Source of the DNA: Flavobacterium praedii
GTDB lineage: Bacteria; Bacteroidota; Bacteroidia; Flavobacteriales; Flavobacteriaceae
Length of the DNA stretch: 64,000 nt
Direction of reading: 5' to 3'
Assembly (NCBI RefSeq): GCF_026810365.1
Contig: NZ_CP113948.1
Coordinates: 2,443,001 to 2,507,000 of the forward strand
Made by a program: the position numbers and the translations under genes. The notes under the pieces are model-generated. The model had not been told where the DNA came from, did no database searches, and was given only the letters and a program-made list of their open reading frames with translations. Positions within the stretch are counted from its first letter, which is position 1, and every line of letters starts with the position of its first letter. This document shows, in pieces, positions 33,409 to 41,936 of the stretch.

Positions 33409-33485
33409 AACACAGATTTCACAGATTTACACAGATATATCATTAGGTTAGATAATAATCTGTGTAAATCTGTGAAATCTGTGTT
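33409..33485. repeat. Gene-less copy of the AACACAGATTTCACAG palindrome
   Basis: Perfect 28-base inverted arms at 33409-33436 and 33458-33485 around a 21-base spacer. They are built from the same CACAGATT(T) subunits as the GxxExxY-flanking arms. It ends 13 bases before the TTG start of the SNF2 gene. Confidence 0.9.
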
Positions 33486-33498
33486 TAAATAATCACAT

Positions 33499-36405
33499 TT
33501 GGAAACCGAAAATTCATTTCAGTTCTGCTTTGATATTAGTTTTGAGAAAAGGCTAAACAGCCATATTCCAACTACTTATATTATAGGACATACAGAAGCT
33601 ATAACTTATTTAGACAAGAAAGCGAGTCCCGAGGTACTCCAAAGTTTTGGTGTGATTGTTGAAAATTTAGATACAAACACAAAAAAAGTTTTATCCCTTT
33701 GCGAAGCACTCAAACCCGAAGTTATTTTTAAGAAATTCGGCAAAAATAGCAAATCAGCCAAAAATATTGAAGATTTGTTCAAAGACAGCAAACTGGAATT
33801 TGGAATTCGGCAATTCATAAAAACAAATTTAGACCAGTTCTATACTTTAGTTTGTCAAAATGATTTTCCGCTCTCAATGAATTTGGGAAAAGAAAAAGAT
33901 TTTCGCATTAGCAGAATCGACACTACAAATCCAAAATTGGAAACCAGTCTTCAATTTGACAAACACGAAAACGGAATTTCGTATACGTTACTTTTAAAAG
34001 ACGAAGCCACGACATTCTACCCATCAAACACGGAAATCACACTACTTTTGGACGAACCCGGTTGGTTGGTTGCCTACCATAAATTGCATCTTTTAAAAAA
34101 CATTAACACCAAAAAAATCATTCCTTTTTTAACAAAAAAAACCGTCGAGATTCCGTCAAAATTGGTTCCTGAATACTTTGAAAAATTTATTAAGGATGTC
34201 GCAAAAAAAGCAGATATAAAAGCCACTGGATTTGCAGTCGAAGTCAAGGACAAAATCAAATCTTGTTCGCTCGAGTTGGCGCACGATTTTTTTAAAAACA
34301 CTTATTCTCTGAACCTTATATTCGACTATAACGGTTTTAGTTTTGACAATAGCAAAACCAAGAAAATCCACTCCGAAATTGACACCCGCAATCTGGATGA
34401 AATCAAATTGATTCAATATAAAAGAACAACCGAAGAAGCTACATTTGAAAACAAATTGACAGAACTGGGTTTATACAAAACAGAGAATGGTATGTTTGGG
34501 CTTTCGCCAAAAGAAGAAAAACAGGATACATACGCAACTATTCAATGGGTTATAGAAAATCAGGAAAACCTAAAATCTTTAGGATTCGCGACGGAAAATC
34601 TAAAAATAGATAATAAGAAAATAGAAACCCACAAAGTCACTATTCAATTTTCGAATGACATAAAAAGCGATTGGTTTGACATCAAAATGATTGTGGTTTG
34701 CGAGGCATTTGAATTTAGCTTCACCGAAATTGTTCCGAATATAAAAAACCGAAACCGACTTTTTCTTTTACCTAACGGCAACTATTTTTTGATTCCAATC
34801 GAATGGATGACACTTTACGGACCAATGGCAAAATTGGCAAAAGTCCAAAACGGAAATATTATTTTACTTAAAAGCAATTTTGCTGTTTTGGATGGTATTT
34901 CAGAACTTAAAAATTCAATACATTTAAAAGGAGAGGTCGAATATCAACCTTCCTCATTAGTAAAAGCAACATTGAGACCCTACCAAATTGAAGGAGTCAA
35001 ATGGCTCTTGGAACACTACAACAATGGCTTAGGCGCTTGTTTGGCTGATGATATGGGATTGGGAAAAACATTGCAAACATTAACTACATTGGTTGCTGTC
35101 CAAGAGCAATTGGAATTTAAAAAAGCAGAAGACGTTCAACTCGATTTGTTTGGAAACGAAATTCCTGTACCAAAAGAATATTTAAAAGCATTAATTGTAC
35201 TGCCTTCGTCCTTAGTTTTCAATTGGTACAACGAAGCTCGAAAATTCACACCGCATTTTCGAAGAGTACAATACATTGGCAACGACCGAAAACTGCTTTC
35301 TAAAAAACTGGAAAAATACGACTTGATTTTTACGAGTTACGCGGTCGTTTCCAGAGATATTTCGATTTTGCAAAAATACAATTTCAGGTATTTGATTTTG
35401 GACGAAAGCCAATACATCAAAAACAAGAATTCTAAAATTTTCAAGTCGATTAGTCAAATAAAAGCCAGTCATAAAATATCGTTGAGCGGAACTCCAATAG
35501 AAAATTCACTTGATGATTTATGGTCGCAAATGCAATTTATCAATCCAAATATCTTGGGGAGTTATGCATTTTTTGCCGAAAATTATAAATTGCCAATCGA
35601 GAAAAAACAAGACGAAAACAGTTTATTGGAATTAAAAAATCTCATAAGTCCTTTTATATTAAGACGCACCAAAGAACAAGTTTTAAAAGACTTACCGGAA
35701 TTGTCCGAACAGATTTTCTATTGTGACATGGAGCCCGAACAGGAGAAATTGTATGAAGAGGAAAAATCGAAAGCACGAAACTCGTTATTAAAAACGGATG
35801 GTTCTGGAGTAGATAAAATCAACATCATCAATACCTTGATGCGTTTGAGACAGTTGAGTAATCACCCAAAAATGATTGATTCCAAATCCGAAATGGATTC
35901 GGGAAAATACATTGCGGCAACTCGTTATCTCGAGACTTTGGTCCAATCCAACCAAAAAACGATTGTTTTCAGTTCGTTTGTGTCCAATTTAAATTTTTAT
36001 AAAACGTGGTGCAAAGAAAACAAAATTGATTTTTGCGAACTCACTGGAGAAACTCCTTTAAAAGAACGAGAGTTTCAGGTCAATCGCTTTCAAGAACAAG
36101 AAAAACCATTGTTATTTTTCATCTCTTTGAAAGCAGGTGGCGTTGGACTCAACATTACCAAAGCTTCTTATGTTGTTTTTTTGGATCCTTGGTGGAATCC
36201 TTTTTCGGAAAAACAAGGAATTGGTCGTGCGCATCGAATTGGCCAGATGAATAAGGTAAATGTGATTCGGTTTATTACCAAAAATACCGTTGAAGAAAAA
36301 ATCATTCGTTTGCAGGAAAGCAAAAAACTATTAGCTGATTCACTTTTGGATGAAAATTACATGAGTGCAGAAATTGAGGAGAATTTAGATTTTATTTTAG
36401 AGTAA
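33499..36405 (+). CDS. SNF2-family DEAD/DEAH-box helicase
   Basis: A 968-residue SNF2-type ATP-dependent DNA translocase. A long N-terminal region (about 1-480) has no clear motif. The ATPase lobe 1 follows with motif I ADDMGLGKTLQT, motif II LDESQYIKN (DESQ rather than DEAH), and motif III LSGTPIENSLDDLWSQ. Lobe 2 has FSSFVSNLNFY, LISLKAGGVGLNI, and the Q-rich DPWWNPFSEKQGIGRAHRIGQ. Its biological partner is unknown; related bacterial proteins (RapA/HepA-like) remodel transcription or DNA complexes. The start is TTG at 33499: in-frame codons upstream meet a stop at 33490. A palindromic repeat ends 13 bases upstream, so the initiation region is abutted by it. Confidence 0.93.
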   Translation: METENSFQFCFDISFEKRLNSHIPTTYIIGHTEAITYLDKKASPEVLQSFGVIVENLDTNTKKVLSLCEALKPEVIFKKFGKNSKSAKNIEDLFKDSKLEFGIRQFIKTNLDQFYTLVCQNDFPLSMNLGKEKDFRISRIDTTNPKLETSLQFDKHENGISYTLLLKDEATTFYPSNTEITLLLDEPGWLVAYHKLHLLKNINTKKIIPFLTKKTVEIPSKLVPEYFEKFIKDVAKKADIKATGFAVEVKDKIKSCSLELAHDFFKNTYSLNLIFDYNGFSFDNSKTKKIHSEIDTRNLDEIKLIQYKRTTEEATFENKLTELGLYKTENGMFGLSPKEEKQDTYATIQWVIENQENLKSLGFATENLKIDNKKIETHKVTIQFSNDIKSDWFDIKMIVVCEAFEFSFTEIVPNIKNRNRLFLLPNGNYFLIPIEWMTLYGPMAKLAKVQNGNIILLKSNFAVLDGISELKNSIHLKGEVEYQPSSLVKATLRPYQIEGVKWLLEHYNNGLGACLADDMGLGKTLQTLTTLVAVQEQLEFKKAEDVQLDLFGNEIPVPKEYLKALIVLPSSLVFNWYNEARKFTPHFRRVQYIGNDRKLLSKKLEKYDLIFTSYAVVSRDISILQKYNFRYLILDESQYIKNKNSKIFKSISQIKASHKISLSGTPIENSLDDLWSQMQFINPNILGSYAFFAENYKLPIEKKQDENSLLELKNLISPFILRRTKEQVLKDLPELSEQIFYCDMEPEQEKLYEEEKSKARNSLLKTDGSGVDKINIINTLMRLRQLSNHPKMIDSKSEMDSGKYIAATRYLETLVQSNQKTIVFSSFVSNLNFYKTWCKENKIDFCELTGETPLKEREFQVNRFQEQEKPLLFFISLKAGGVGLNITKASYVVFLDPWWNPFSEKQGIGRAHRIGQMNKVNVIRFITKNTVEEKIIRLQESKKLLADSLLDENYMSAEIEENLDFILE

Positions 36406-36496
36406 AAAATAGAATCTGCCATTTCGCTATTATCAAATATATCATTATAATTCCCGTTAATTTGTATATTTACCATTCTTGAACAAATCGCTATCA

Positions 36497-37747
36497 ATGA
36501 AAATAATTGCTGTTTTACTGTTTTCTTTATTTTACATCAATTCTTCAGCACAAGTAGAGACTGAAATAGCACCTCCATTCAATATCAAAACAGCTTCTTT
36601 TGTCCAAAACAGTCAAAACGTGGTTCCCATATTTAAACTTGGAGACTCTTTTCAATTTCAATTTGATGATTTGTTTGGCAATGAAGCCGACTATTATTAC
36701 GAAATCACCCATTGCGATTACAATTGGGTTCCAACAGACATTCCAAAAAGCGAATATTTATCAGGTTTCGATAGCCAAAAAATTCAAGAATACATTAATT
36801 CTTTCAACACTTTACAAATTTTCACTCATTATAATTTAACCTTACCCAACAACTTTAGCAAGATAGTATTAAGTGGCAATTATGTCTTGACTATATTAAA
36901 CTCAGACAAAGAAGTAATTTTAAAAAGATATTTTATTTTGTATGAGGATTTGGTATCTGTTCCTGTAAAAATAAAACGCCCTCGAACAGTCAAGAACATT
37001 TATTCAAAACACAACTTAGAATTTGAAATCAAACCTGGAGATCAACTATTTTTTCAAAATCCGATGCAAAACCTAAAAGTTCTTTTGCTACAAAACGGGA
37101 AATTCAACACTGCGATAAAAAACATTGTGCCACAATATACCTTGAGCAGTAACTTCGTTTACAAATATGATCAAGAAACACAATTTTGGGCGGGTAATGA
37201 ATTTTTAAATTTTGATTCGAAAGACATTAAAAATGCAAACAACTATGTGAGTTTCATCAACTCAGAGAATGATATTTACAACACCCATTTGTTTACCAAT
37301 AATGACAAATCGAGTTTTCCATATACAAATTTTTCAGATCTTAACGGAAATTTCTCCGTTAGAAAATATGACGCAGAAAACCAACAAATAGAATCTGATT
37401 ATTCATGGGTCTATTTTAGTTTATCGGCACCATTGGCAAACCCGAAATCTTCCATTTATGTGGTTGGTATGTTTAACAATTACAGTATGTCACCAGAATA
37501 TAAAATGGACTTCAATACTGAAAAAGGACTTTACGAAAAAGCCATTTTAATCAAACAAGGATTCACTAACTTTCAATATCTGACCGCAAACAACAAAGGA
37601 TATATTGATCAGGAAAATGCTATAGATGGGAATTTTTACCAAACCGAAAACGATTATACTGTTCTAGTATATTACAAAGGAAGCACAGATCGCTATGAAA
37701 GAGTGATAGGAAAAGGAACTGCTAATTCAATTAATATTACGAATTAG
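36497..37747 (+). CDS. DUF5103 domain secreted protein
   Basis: A 416-residue exported protein: signal peptide (MKIIAVLLFSLFYINSSAQ), then beta-rich sequence across about 20-416. Family hallmarks are the early FQFQFDDLFGNEADYYYEITHCDYNWVPTDIPKSEYLSGF block, and a late YVVGMFNNYSMSPEYKMDFNTEKGLYEKAILIKQGFTNFQY block that resembles a carbohydrate-binding CBM48-like sandwich. No catalytic residues are evident and the role is unknown. A TTG upstream (36479) is in frame, but ATG at 36497 begins a normal signal peptide. Tandem position after the SNF2 gene gives no functional hint. Confidence 0.85.
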   Translation: MKIIAVLLFSLFYINSSAQVETEIAPPFNIKTASFVQNSQNVVPIFKLGDSFQFQFDDLFGNEADYYYEITHCDYNWVPTDIPKSEYLSGFDSQKIQEYINSFNTLQIFTHYNLTLPNNFSKIVLSGNYVLTILNSDKEVILKRYFILYEDLVSVPVKIKRPRTVKNIYSKHNLEFEIKPGDQLFFQNPMQNLKVLLLQNGKFNTAIKNIVPQYTLSSNFVYKYDQETQFWAGNEFLNFDSKDIKNANNYVSFINSENDIYNTHLFTNNDKSSFPYTNFSDLNGNFSVRKYDAENQQIESDYSWVYFSLSAPLANPKSSIYVVGMFNNYSMSPEYKMDFNTEKGLYEKAILIKQGFTNFQYLTANNKGYIDQENAIDGNFYQTENDYTVLVYYKGSTDRYERVIGKGTANSINITN

Positions 37748-37788
37748 AAAACTTTATTTATTTTTAAAAGGATTATTTATTTTTTTTG

Positions 37789-37796
37789 TAAATTTG
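37789..37796 (+). promoter_or_regulatory. -7 promoter element (TAAATTTG) for apaG
   Basis: TAAATTTG ends 31 bases before the apaG ATG, consistent with a promoter and a short leader. Confidence 0.45.
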
Positions 37797-37827
37797 TCGA
37801 CATACAGCACTTAATTAGCTCTTTAAC

Positions 37828-38214
37828 ATGGTTTCACAAATAACAAGAGGCATAAAAATTTCAGTTTTGACTAGTTTTGAAGGTACCTACTTCAAAAACT
37901 ACAAAATTCACTTTGCCTTTAGTTATGAGATTACAATTGAAAACCATAGTAAAGATTCCGTACAATTAACATCACGTCATTGGGAAATTTACGATTCTTT
38001 AAACGATTTAGAATTTGTAGACGGAGAAGGTGTTATTGGGAAAAAACCAGTTTTAAAACCTGGAGAACAACACACTTACAGTTCAGGTTGTTTATTATCA
38101 TCTCCTTATGGAGCTATGAAAGGCTATTTCAATATGATTAATTTTACTTCTACAAAATCATTCAGAGTTATTGTACCAACTTTTAGAATGTGTGCCCCTT
38201 TTGCTCTAAATTAA
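37828..38214 (+). CDS. apaG: ApaG (DUF525) protein
   Basis: A 128-residue protein consisting of a single ApaG/DUF525 fibronectin-like beta-sandwich. Family words are present in order: YEITIENHSKDSVQLTSRHWEI, GVIGKKPVLKPGEQHTYSSGCLLSSPYGAMKGYF, and a closing RVIVPTFRMCAPFALN. The length is typical. Its exact biochemistry is unresolved; in Enterobacteria apaG is linked to Co2+ resistance and Mg2+ efflux. Here it is alone, with a TAAATTTG promoter before it and a small ATGATA/TATCAT hairpin at 38226-38245 after it. I see no metal-related neighbour. Confidence 0.94.
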   Translation: MVSQITRGIKISVLTSFEGTYFKNYKIHFAFSYEITIENHSKDSVQLTSRHWEIYDSLNDLEFVDGEGVIGKKPVLKPGEQHTYSSGCLLSSPYGAMKGYFNMINFTSTKSFRVIVPTFRMCAPFALN

Positions 38215-38262
38215 TTTGACTTTTATTATGATATTTTTATCATGATTTAAATCTTTCCTTCG

Positions 38263-38270
38263 TACTTTTG
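38263..38270 (+). promoter_or_regulatory. -7 promoter element (TACTTTTG) for pruA
   Basis: TACTTTTG ends 40 bases before the pruA ATG. No TTG -33 box at normal spacing is visible. Confidence 0.45.
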
Positions 38271-38310
38271 CATCAAATTATCTAATTGTTTACTATTTAA
38301 TTATAAAGAT

Positions 38311-39939
38311 ATGTTAAAAGGATTTTTCAATGTACCCAATGCGGTAAATGAGCCAGTAAAAAGTTACGCTCCCAATTCTCCAGAAAAAGCTTCAGTTCTA
38401 GCAGCTTACAAAGCCATGTGGAATACTAAAATCGATGTTCCATTGTATATTGGAAGCGAAGAAATTAGAACTGGGAATACCAAAAACATGACTGCTCCAC
38501 ACGATCATCAGCATATTGTGGGAACCTATCATTTAGCCGAAAAATCTCATGTTGAAAGCGCCATTGCCAACGCATTAGAATCAAGAACAGCATGGGCCAA
38601 TATGGCTTGGGAACAAAGAGCCGCTATTTTCTTGAAAGCAGCTGAATTAATTGCAGGTCCATACAGAGCCAAAATAAATGCAGCAACAATGATTGCGCAA
38701 TCCAAAAATATATTTCAAGCAGAAATCGATGCTTCTTGCGAATTAATTGATTTTTTACGTTTCAACGTTGAATTCATGTCACAAATCTATGCGGATCAGC
38801 CAAAATCAACTTCAGATATGTGGAATCGTTTAGAATACAGACCACTTGAAGGTTTTGTCTATGCAATTACACCATTCAACTTTACCGCTATAGCTGCCAA
38901 TTTACCTGCAAGTGCAGCAATGATGGGGAATGTTGTAATTTGGAAACCAAGTGACAGCCAAGTATTCTCAGCAAAAATCATTATAGATGTTTTCAAAGAA
39001 GCAGGAGTTCCTGATGGTGTTATCAACGTTGTTTTTGGAGATGCTTTGATGATTACAGATACTGTTTTGGCTAGCCCTGATTTTGCTGGAATTCACTTTA
39101 CAGGATCTACTCATGTATTTAAAGATATTTGGGCAAAAATTGGAACCAACATTCACCATTACAAAACTTATCCAAGAATTGTGGGAGAAACAGGTGGTAA
39201 AGATTTCATCATCGCTCATCCAAGTGCTAATGTTAAACAAGTGGCTACTGGAATTGTTCGTGGAGCCTTTGAATTTCAAGGACAAAAATGTTCAGCTGCT
39301 TCAAGAGCTTATGTACCGCAAAGCTTATGGCCAGCATTAAAAGAGCAATTAATCATTGATACTAAATCAATGAAAATGGGTTCTCCAGAAGATTTTGGAA
39401 ACTTTATAACGGCTGTAATTCACGAAGGATCATTTGATAAATTGGCTAGTTTTATTGACCAAGCCAAAAAAGATGCTGATGCTGAAATTATCGTTGGTGG
39501 TAATTATGATAAATCGGTTGGATATTTTATTGAACCAACCATTATTGTAACATCAAATCCAAATTACAGCACGATGGCAACTGAATTGTTTGGACCTGTT
39601 ATGACAATTTATGTATATGAGGACGCTAAATGGTCTGAAACATTGAAATTGGTAGATTCTACTTCTGAGTATGCTTTAACTGGAGCTGTTTTCAGTCAAG
39701 ACCGTTATGCAATCGAAGAAGCAACTACAGCTTTACAAAACGCAGCAGGTAATTTTTACATCAATGACAAACCAACTGGAGCTATTGTAGGAATGCAACC
39801 TTTTGGTGGAGCAAGAGCTTCTGGAACCAATGACAAAGCAGGTTCTGCTTTGAACTTATTGCGTTGGGCTTCTCCAAGAACTATTAAAGAAACTTTTGTA
39901 ACTCCAACAGATTATAGATATCCATTTTTGGGAGAATAA
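38311..39939 (+). CDS. pruA: L-glutamate gamma-semialdehyde dehydrogenase (P5C dehydrogenase)
   Basis: A 542-residue NAD-dependent aldehyde dehydrogenase of the mitochondrial-type 1-pyrroline-5-carboxylate branch, completing proline oxidation to glutamate. The catalytic block is visible: the catalytic-base glutamate in VGETGGKDFII, and the cysteine in FEFQGQKCSAASRAYVP. NAD-binding motifs FTGSTHVF and PFNFTAIAANLPASAAMMGNVVIWKPSDSQ also match. The C-terminal GARASGTNDKAGSALNLLRW block is characteristic of this subfamily. No putA-like proline dehydrogenase is nearby, so the gene seems separate from its pathway partner. Two hairpin elements follow the stop. Confidence 0.95.
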   Translation: MLKGFFNVPNAVNEPVKSYAPNSPEKASVLAAYKAMWNTKIDVPLYIGSEEIRTGNTKNMTAPHDHQHIVGTYHLAEKSHVESAIANALESRTAWANMAWEQRAAIFLKAAELIAGPYRAKINAATMIAQSKNIFQAEIDASCELIDFLRFNVEFMSQIYADQPKSTSDMWNRLEYRPLEGFVYAITPFNFTAIAANLPASAAMMGNVVIWKPSDSQVFSAKIIIDVFKEAGVPDGVINVVFGDALMITDTVLASPDFAGIHFTGSTHVFKDIWAKIGTNIHHYKTYPRIVGETGGKDFIIAHPSANVKQVATGIVRGAFEFQGQKCSAASRAYVPQSLWPALKEQLIIDTKSMKMGSPEDFGNFITAVIHEGSFDKLASFIDQAKKDADAEIIVGGNYDKSVGYFIEPTIIVTSNPNYSTMATELFGPVMTIYVYEDAKWSETLKLVDSTSEYALTGAVFSQDRYAIEEATTALQNAAGNFYINDKPTGAIVGMQPFGGARASGTNDKAGSALNLLRWASPRTIKETFVTPTDYRYPFLGE

Positions 39940-39950
39940 AAGCCCCCTAA

Positions 39951-39963
39951 CCCCCGAAGGGGG
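39951..39963. repeat. CCCCC-GAA-GGGGG hairpin element after pruA
   Basis: CCCCCGAAGGGGG within CCTAACCCCCGAAGGGGGAA, a GC-rich word unusual for this AT-rich DNA. It has no T-run, so it is probably a dispersed repeat rather than a terminator. I recall similar words between flavobacterial genes, unverified. Confidence 0.5.
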
Positions 39964-39986
39964 AATTAGAAAGAAATAAAAACTCA

Positions 39987-40036
39987 AAACCCACAAAAAT
40001 TCAATTTATTTTGAAATTTTGTGGGGTTTGCTTTTT
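39987..40036. terminator. Terminator between pruA and rsmG
   Basis: AAACCCACAAAAATTCAA pairs, with small mismatches, with TTGAAATTTTGTGGGGTTTG, followed by CTTTTT. It stops pruA, and possibly rsmG from the other side. Confidence 0.75.
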
Positions 40037-40066
40037 ATATTTAATTTAATCTTGAAAGTTTTTAAT

Positions 40067-40696
40067 CTACACCACAAACTTCAACGGCAAGTGCACCACT
40101 TTCTTGGTTTCAAAAAACTCATCTTCAAAGAAATCCGAAATATTATATTCAGTTGCTTTAGGAAAATCTTTCAGTTCCTCCGTTAAGTCTCCCCCTTTTA
40201 GATAAAGAATACCGTTTTTTAATTCGTGTTTGTTTTGTTTCTTTATTTTTGTTTTTACCCAAGAAACAAAATCGGGCATATTGGTCACTGCTCGACTTAC
40301 GATAAAATCAAAATCGCCTTTGACATTTTCGGCACGAAGTTGTTCGGCTTTTACATTTTTCAGTTCCAATGCTTCCGCAACGGCTTGAACAACCTTAATT
40401 TTTTTGGCAATGATATCAATTAGATAAAAACGGGTTTCAGGAAAAAGTATAGCCAATGGAATACCAGGAAAACCACCGCCAGTACCCACATCCAAGACAT
40501 ATGTTCCGGGTTCAAACTTATTTATTTTGGCTATAGCCAAAGAATGTAATATGTGTTTAGTATACAAAGAGTCAATGTCTTTACGGGAAATAACATTGAT
40601 TTTTTCATTCCAATCATGGTATAAAAAATCCAATTTTTGAAACTGTTCCTTCTGATTATCAGACAGGTTAGGAAAATACTTTAGAATCTCGTCCAT
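40067..40696 (-). CDS. rsmG: 16S rRNA (guanine527-N7)-methyltransferase
   Basis: A 209-residue methyltransferase (GidB) that modifies G527 of 16S rRNA; loss of it confers low-level streptomycin resistance in many bacteria. The SAM loop is LDVGTGGGFPGIPLAI, preceded by KHILHSLAI and followed by DIIAKKIKVVQAVAEALELKNV and VSRAVTNM. The frame opens at 40714 with TTG; the ATG at 40696 (MDEILKYFPNLSDNQ) is the natural start. A TACTTTTG -7 element at 40712-40719 covers the alternative start. It is divergent from the desaturase gene. Confidence 0.95.
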   Translation of the reverse strand: MDEILKYFPNLSDNQKEQFQKLDFLYHDWNEKINVISRKDIDSLYTKHILHSLAIAKINKFEPGTYVLDVGTGGGFPGIPLAILFPETRFYLIDIIAKKIKVVQAVAEALELKNVKAEQLRAENVKGDFDFIVSRAVTNMPDFVSWVKTKIKKQNKHELKNGILYLKGGDLTEELKDFPKATEYNISDFFEDEFFETKKVVHLPLKFVV

Positions 40697-40711
40697 CTTA
40701 AAAATTTTTAA

Positions 40712-40719
40712 CAAAAGTA
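40712..40719 (-). promoter_or_regulatory. -7 promoter element (TACTTTTG) for rsmG
   Basis: TACTTTTG on the minus strand, 15 bases before the rsmG ATG, in the shared divergent region with the desaturase promoter. Confidence 0.5.
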
Positions 40720-40751
40720 CTGCTTTTAGCTTATAAATATTTAACTCAATA

Positions 40752-40784
40752 TTGTATGTTGAAAATTTATATTAGTTACCTTTG
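40752..40784 (+). promoter_or_regulatory. Complete promoter (TTG-N22-TACCTTTG) for the desaturase gene
   Basis: TTG at 40752-40754 and TACCTTTG at 40777-40784 are 22 bases apart, a full Bacteroidota promoter. It covers the TTG at 40782, so the coding start must be the ATG at 40803. Confidence 0.65.
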
Positions 40785-40802
40785 CAAATATTCAAAAAAC
40801 AT

Positions 40803-41894
40803 ATGAACAATACCCCACCTACATTTGCTAAGCAAGACAATTTGAAGTTTTTCAGAACACTTAACTCTCGTGTAAACAGCTATTTCAAAGAAAATAATAT
40901 TGAGAAAACCGGAAATTGGAAGATTCATTTAAAGACTATTATTCTTTTTACTGTCTTTCTTGTTCCTTACTTTTTGATTCTTACATTAGATATGCCTTTT
41001 TGGGCACACCTACTTCTAACAATTGTCATGGGAATTGGAATGGCCGGAATTGGAATGAACGTAATGCACGATGCCAATCACGGATCGTATTCAACCAAAA
41101 GTTGGGTAAATAAATTCATGGGTGGAACGATATATGTATTAGCTGGAAACGTACACAACTGGCAAGTACAACACAACGTTTTGCACCATACTTACACCAA
41201 CATTATTGGTCATGACGAAGACTTAGAAGCAGGAAGAATTATGCGTTTCTCTAAAGAAGCCGAATGGCATAAATTTCATAAATTTCAACAATACTACGCG
41301 GTATTTTTATACGGATTATTGACTTTCAATTGGGCCATAACAACTGATTTCAAACAAATGAGCAGTTACCTAAAAAGAAAATTATCTTATGGTGAACCAA
41401 AAAGCCCAAAGACACTTTGGACAACATTAATCATCACTAAAGTTATTTACTTGTCTATTTGGATTGTTTTACCAATCGTAATTGGAATCACTTGGTGGAA
41501 AGTTTTGGTTGGATTTTTCATCATGCACTATACTGCTGGATTAATCTTAAGTATTGTTTTCCAATTGGCGCATGTAGTTGACGAAGCTGCCAATCCACAA
41601 CCAAACGAGGCTGGCGAAATGGAAAATACATGGGCAATTCACCAATTATTCACTACCGTTAATTTTGCACCAAAAAATAAAATTGTAAATTGGTACACTG
41701 GAGGTTTAAACCACCAAATCGAACACCACATTTTTCCGCACATTAGCCATGTACATTATGGGAAAATTGCACAAATTGTAAAGGAAACAGCCAAAGAATG
41801 CCAATTACCTTATTACGAATACAAGACAATGACTGCCGCTGTTGTTGCCCATTTCAAACATTTAAGAACACTAGGGTTAGAACCCGCACTATAA
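40803..41894 (+). CDS. Membrane fatty acid desaturase (acyl-lipid/acyl-CoA type)
   Basis: A 363-residue di-iron membrane desaturase that would insert a cis double bond into membrane acyl chains, tuning fluidity. The three histidine boxes are present: HDANH near 90, HNVLHH near 121-126, and HQIEHH near 305-310. Two pairs of hydrophobic helices separate them (TIILFTVFLVPYFLILTL; LLTIVMGIGMAGIGMNVM; later helices VIYLSIWIVLPIVIGITW). The start is fixed by the TTG-N22-TACCTTTG promoter covering the upstream alternative. Regiospecificity cannot be read. No electron-donor domain is fused. Confidence 0.94.
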   Translation: MNNTPPTFAKQDNLKFFRTLNSRVNSYFKENNIEKTGNWKIHLKTIILFTVFLVPYFLILTLDMPFWAHLLLTIVMGIGMAGIGMNVMHDANHGSYSTKSWVNKFMGGTIYVLAGNVHNWQVQHNVLHHTYTNIIGHDEDLEAGRIMRFSKEAEWHKFHKFQQYYAVFLYGLLTFNWAITTDFKQMSSYLKRKLSYGEPKSPKTLWTTLIITKVIYLSIWIVLPIVIGITWWKVLVGFFIMHYTAGLILSIVFQLAHVVDEAANPQPNEAGEMENTWAIHQLFTTVNFAPKNKIVNWYTGGLNHQIEHHIFPHISHVHYGKIAQIVKETAKECQLPYYEYKTMTAAVVAHFKHLRTLGLEPAL

Positions 41895-41936
41895 TAATTA
41901 TCTAAAAAAAAGAATAAACCAAAAAATTACATTTTA

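Noticed and set aside
32104..33485. Classical transposon or integron
   Set aside because: No transposase, integrase or attC-like array is present; the repeat arms have no target-site duplications that I can see, so I describe it only as a repeat-associated nuclease gene.
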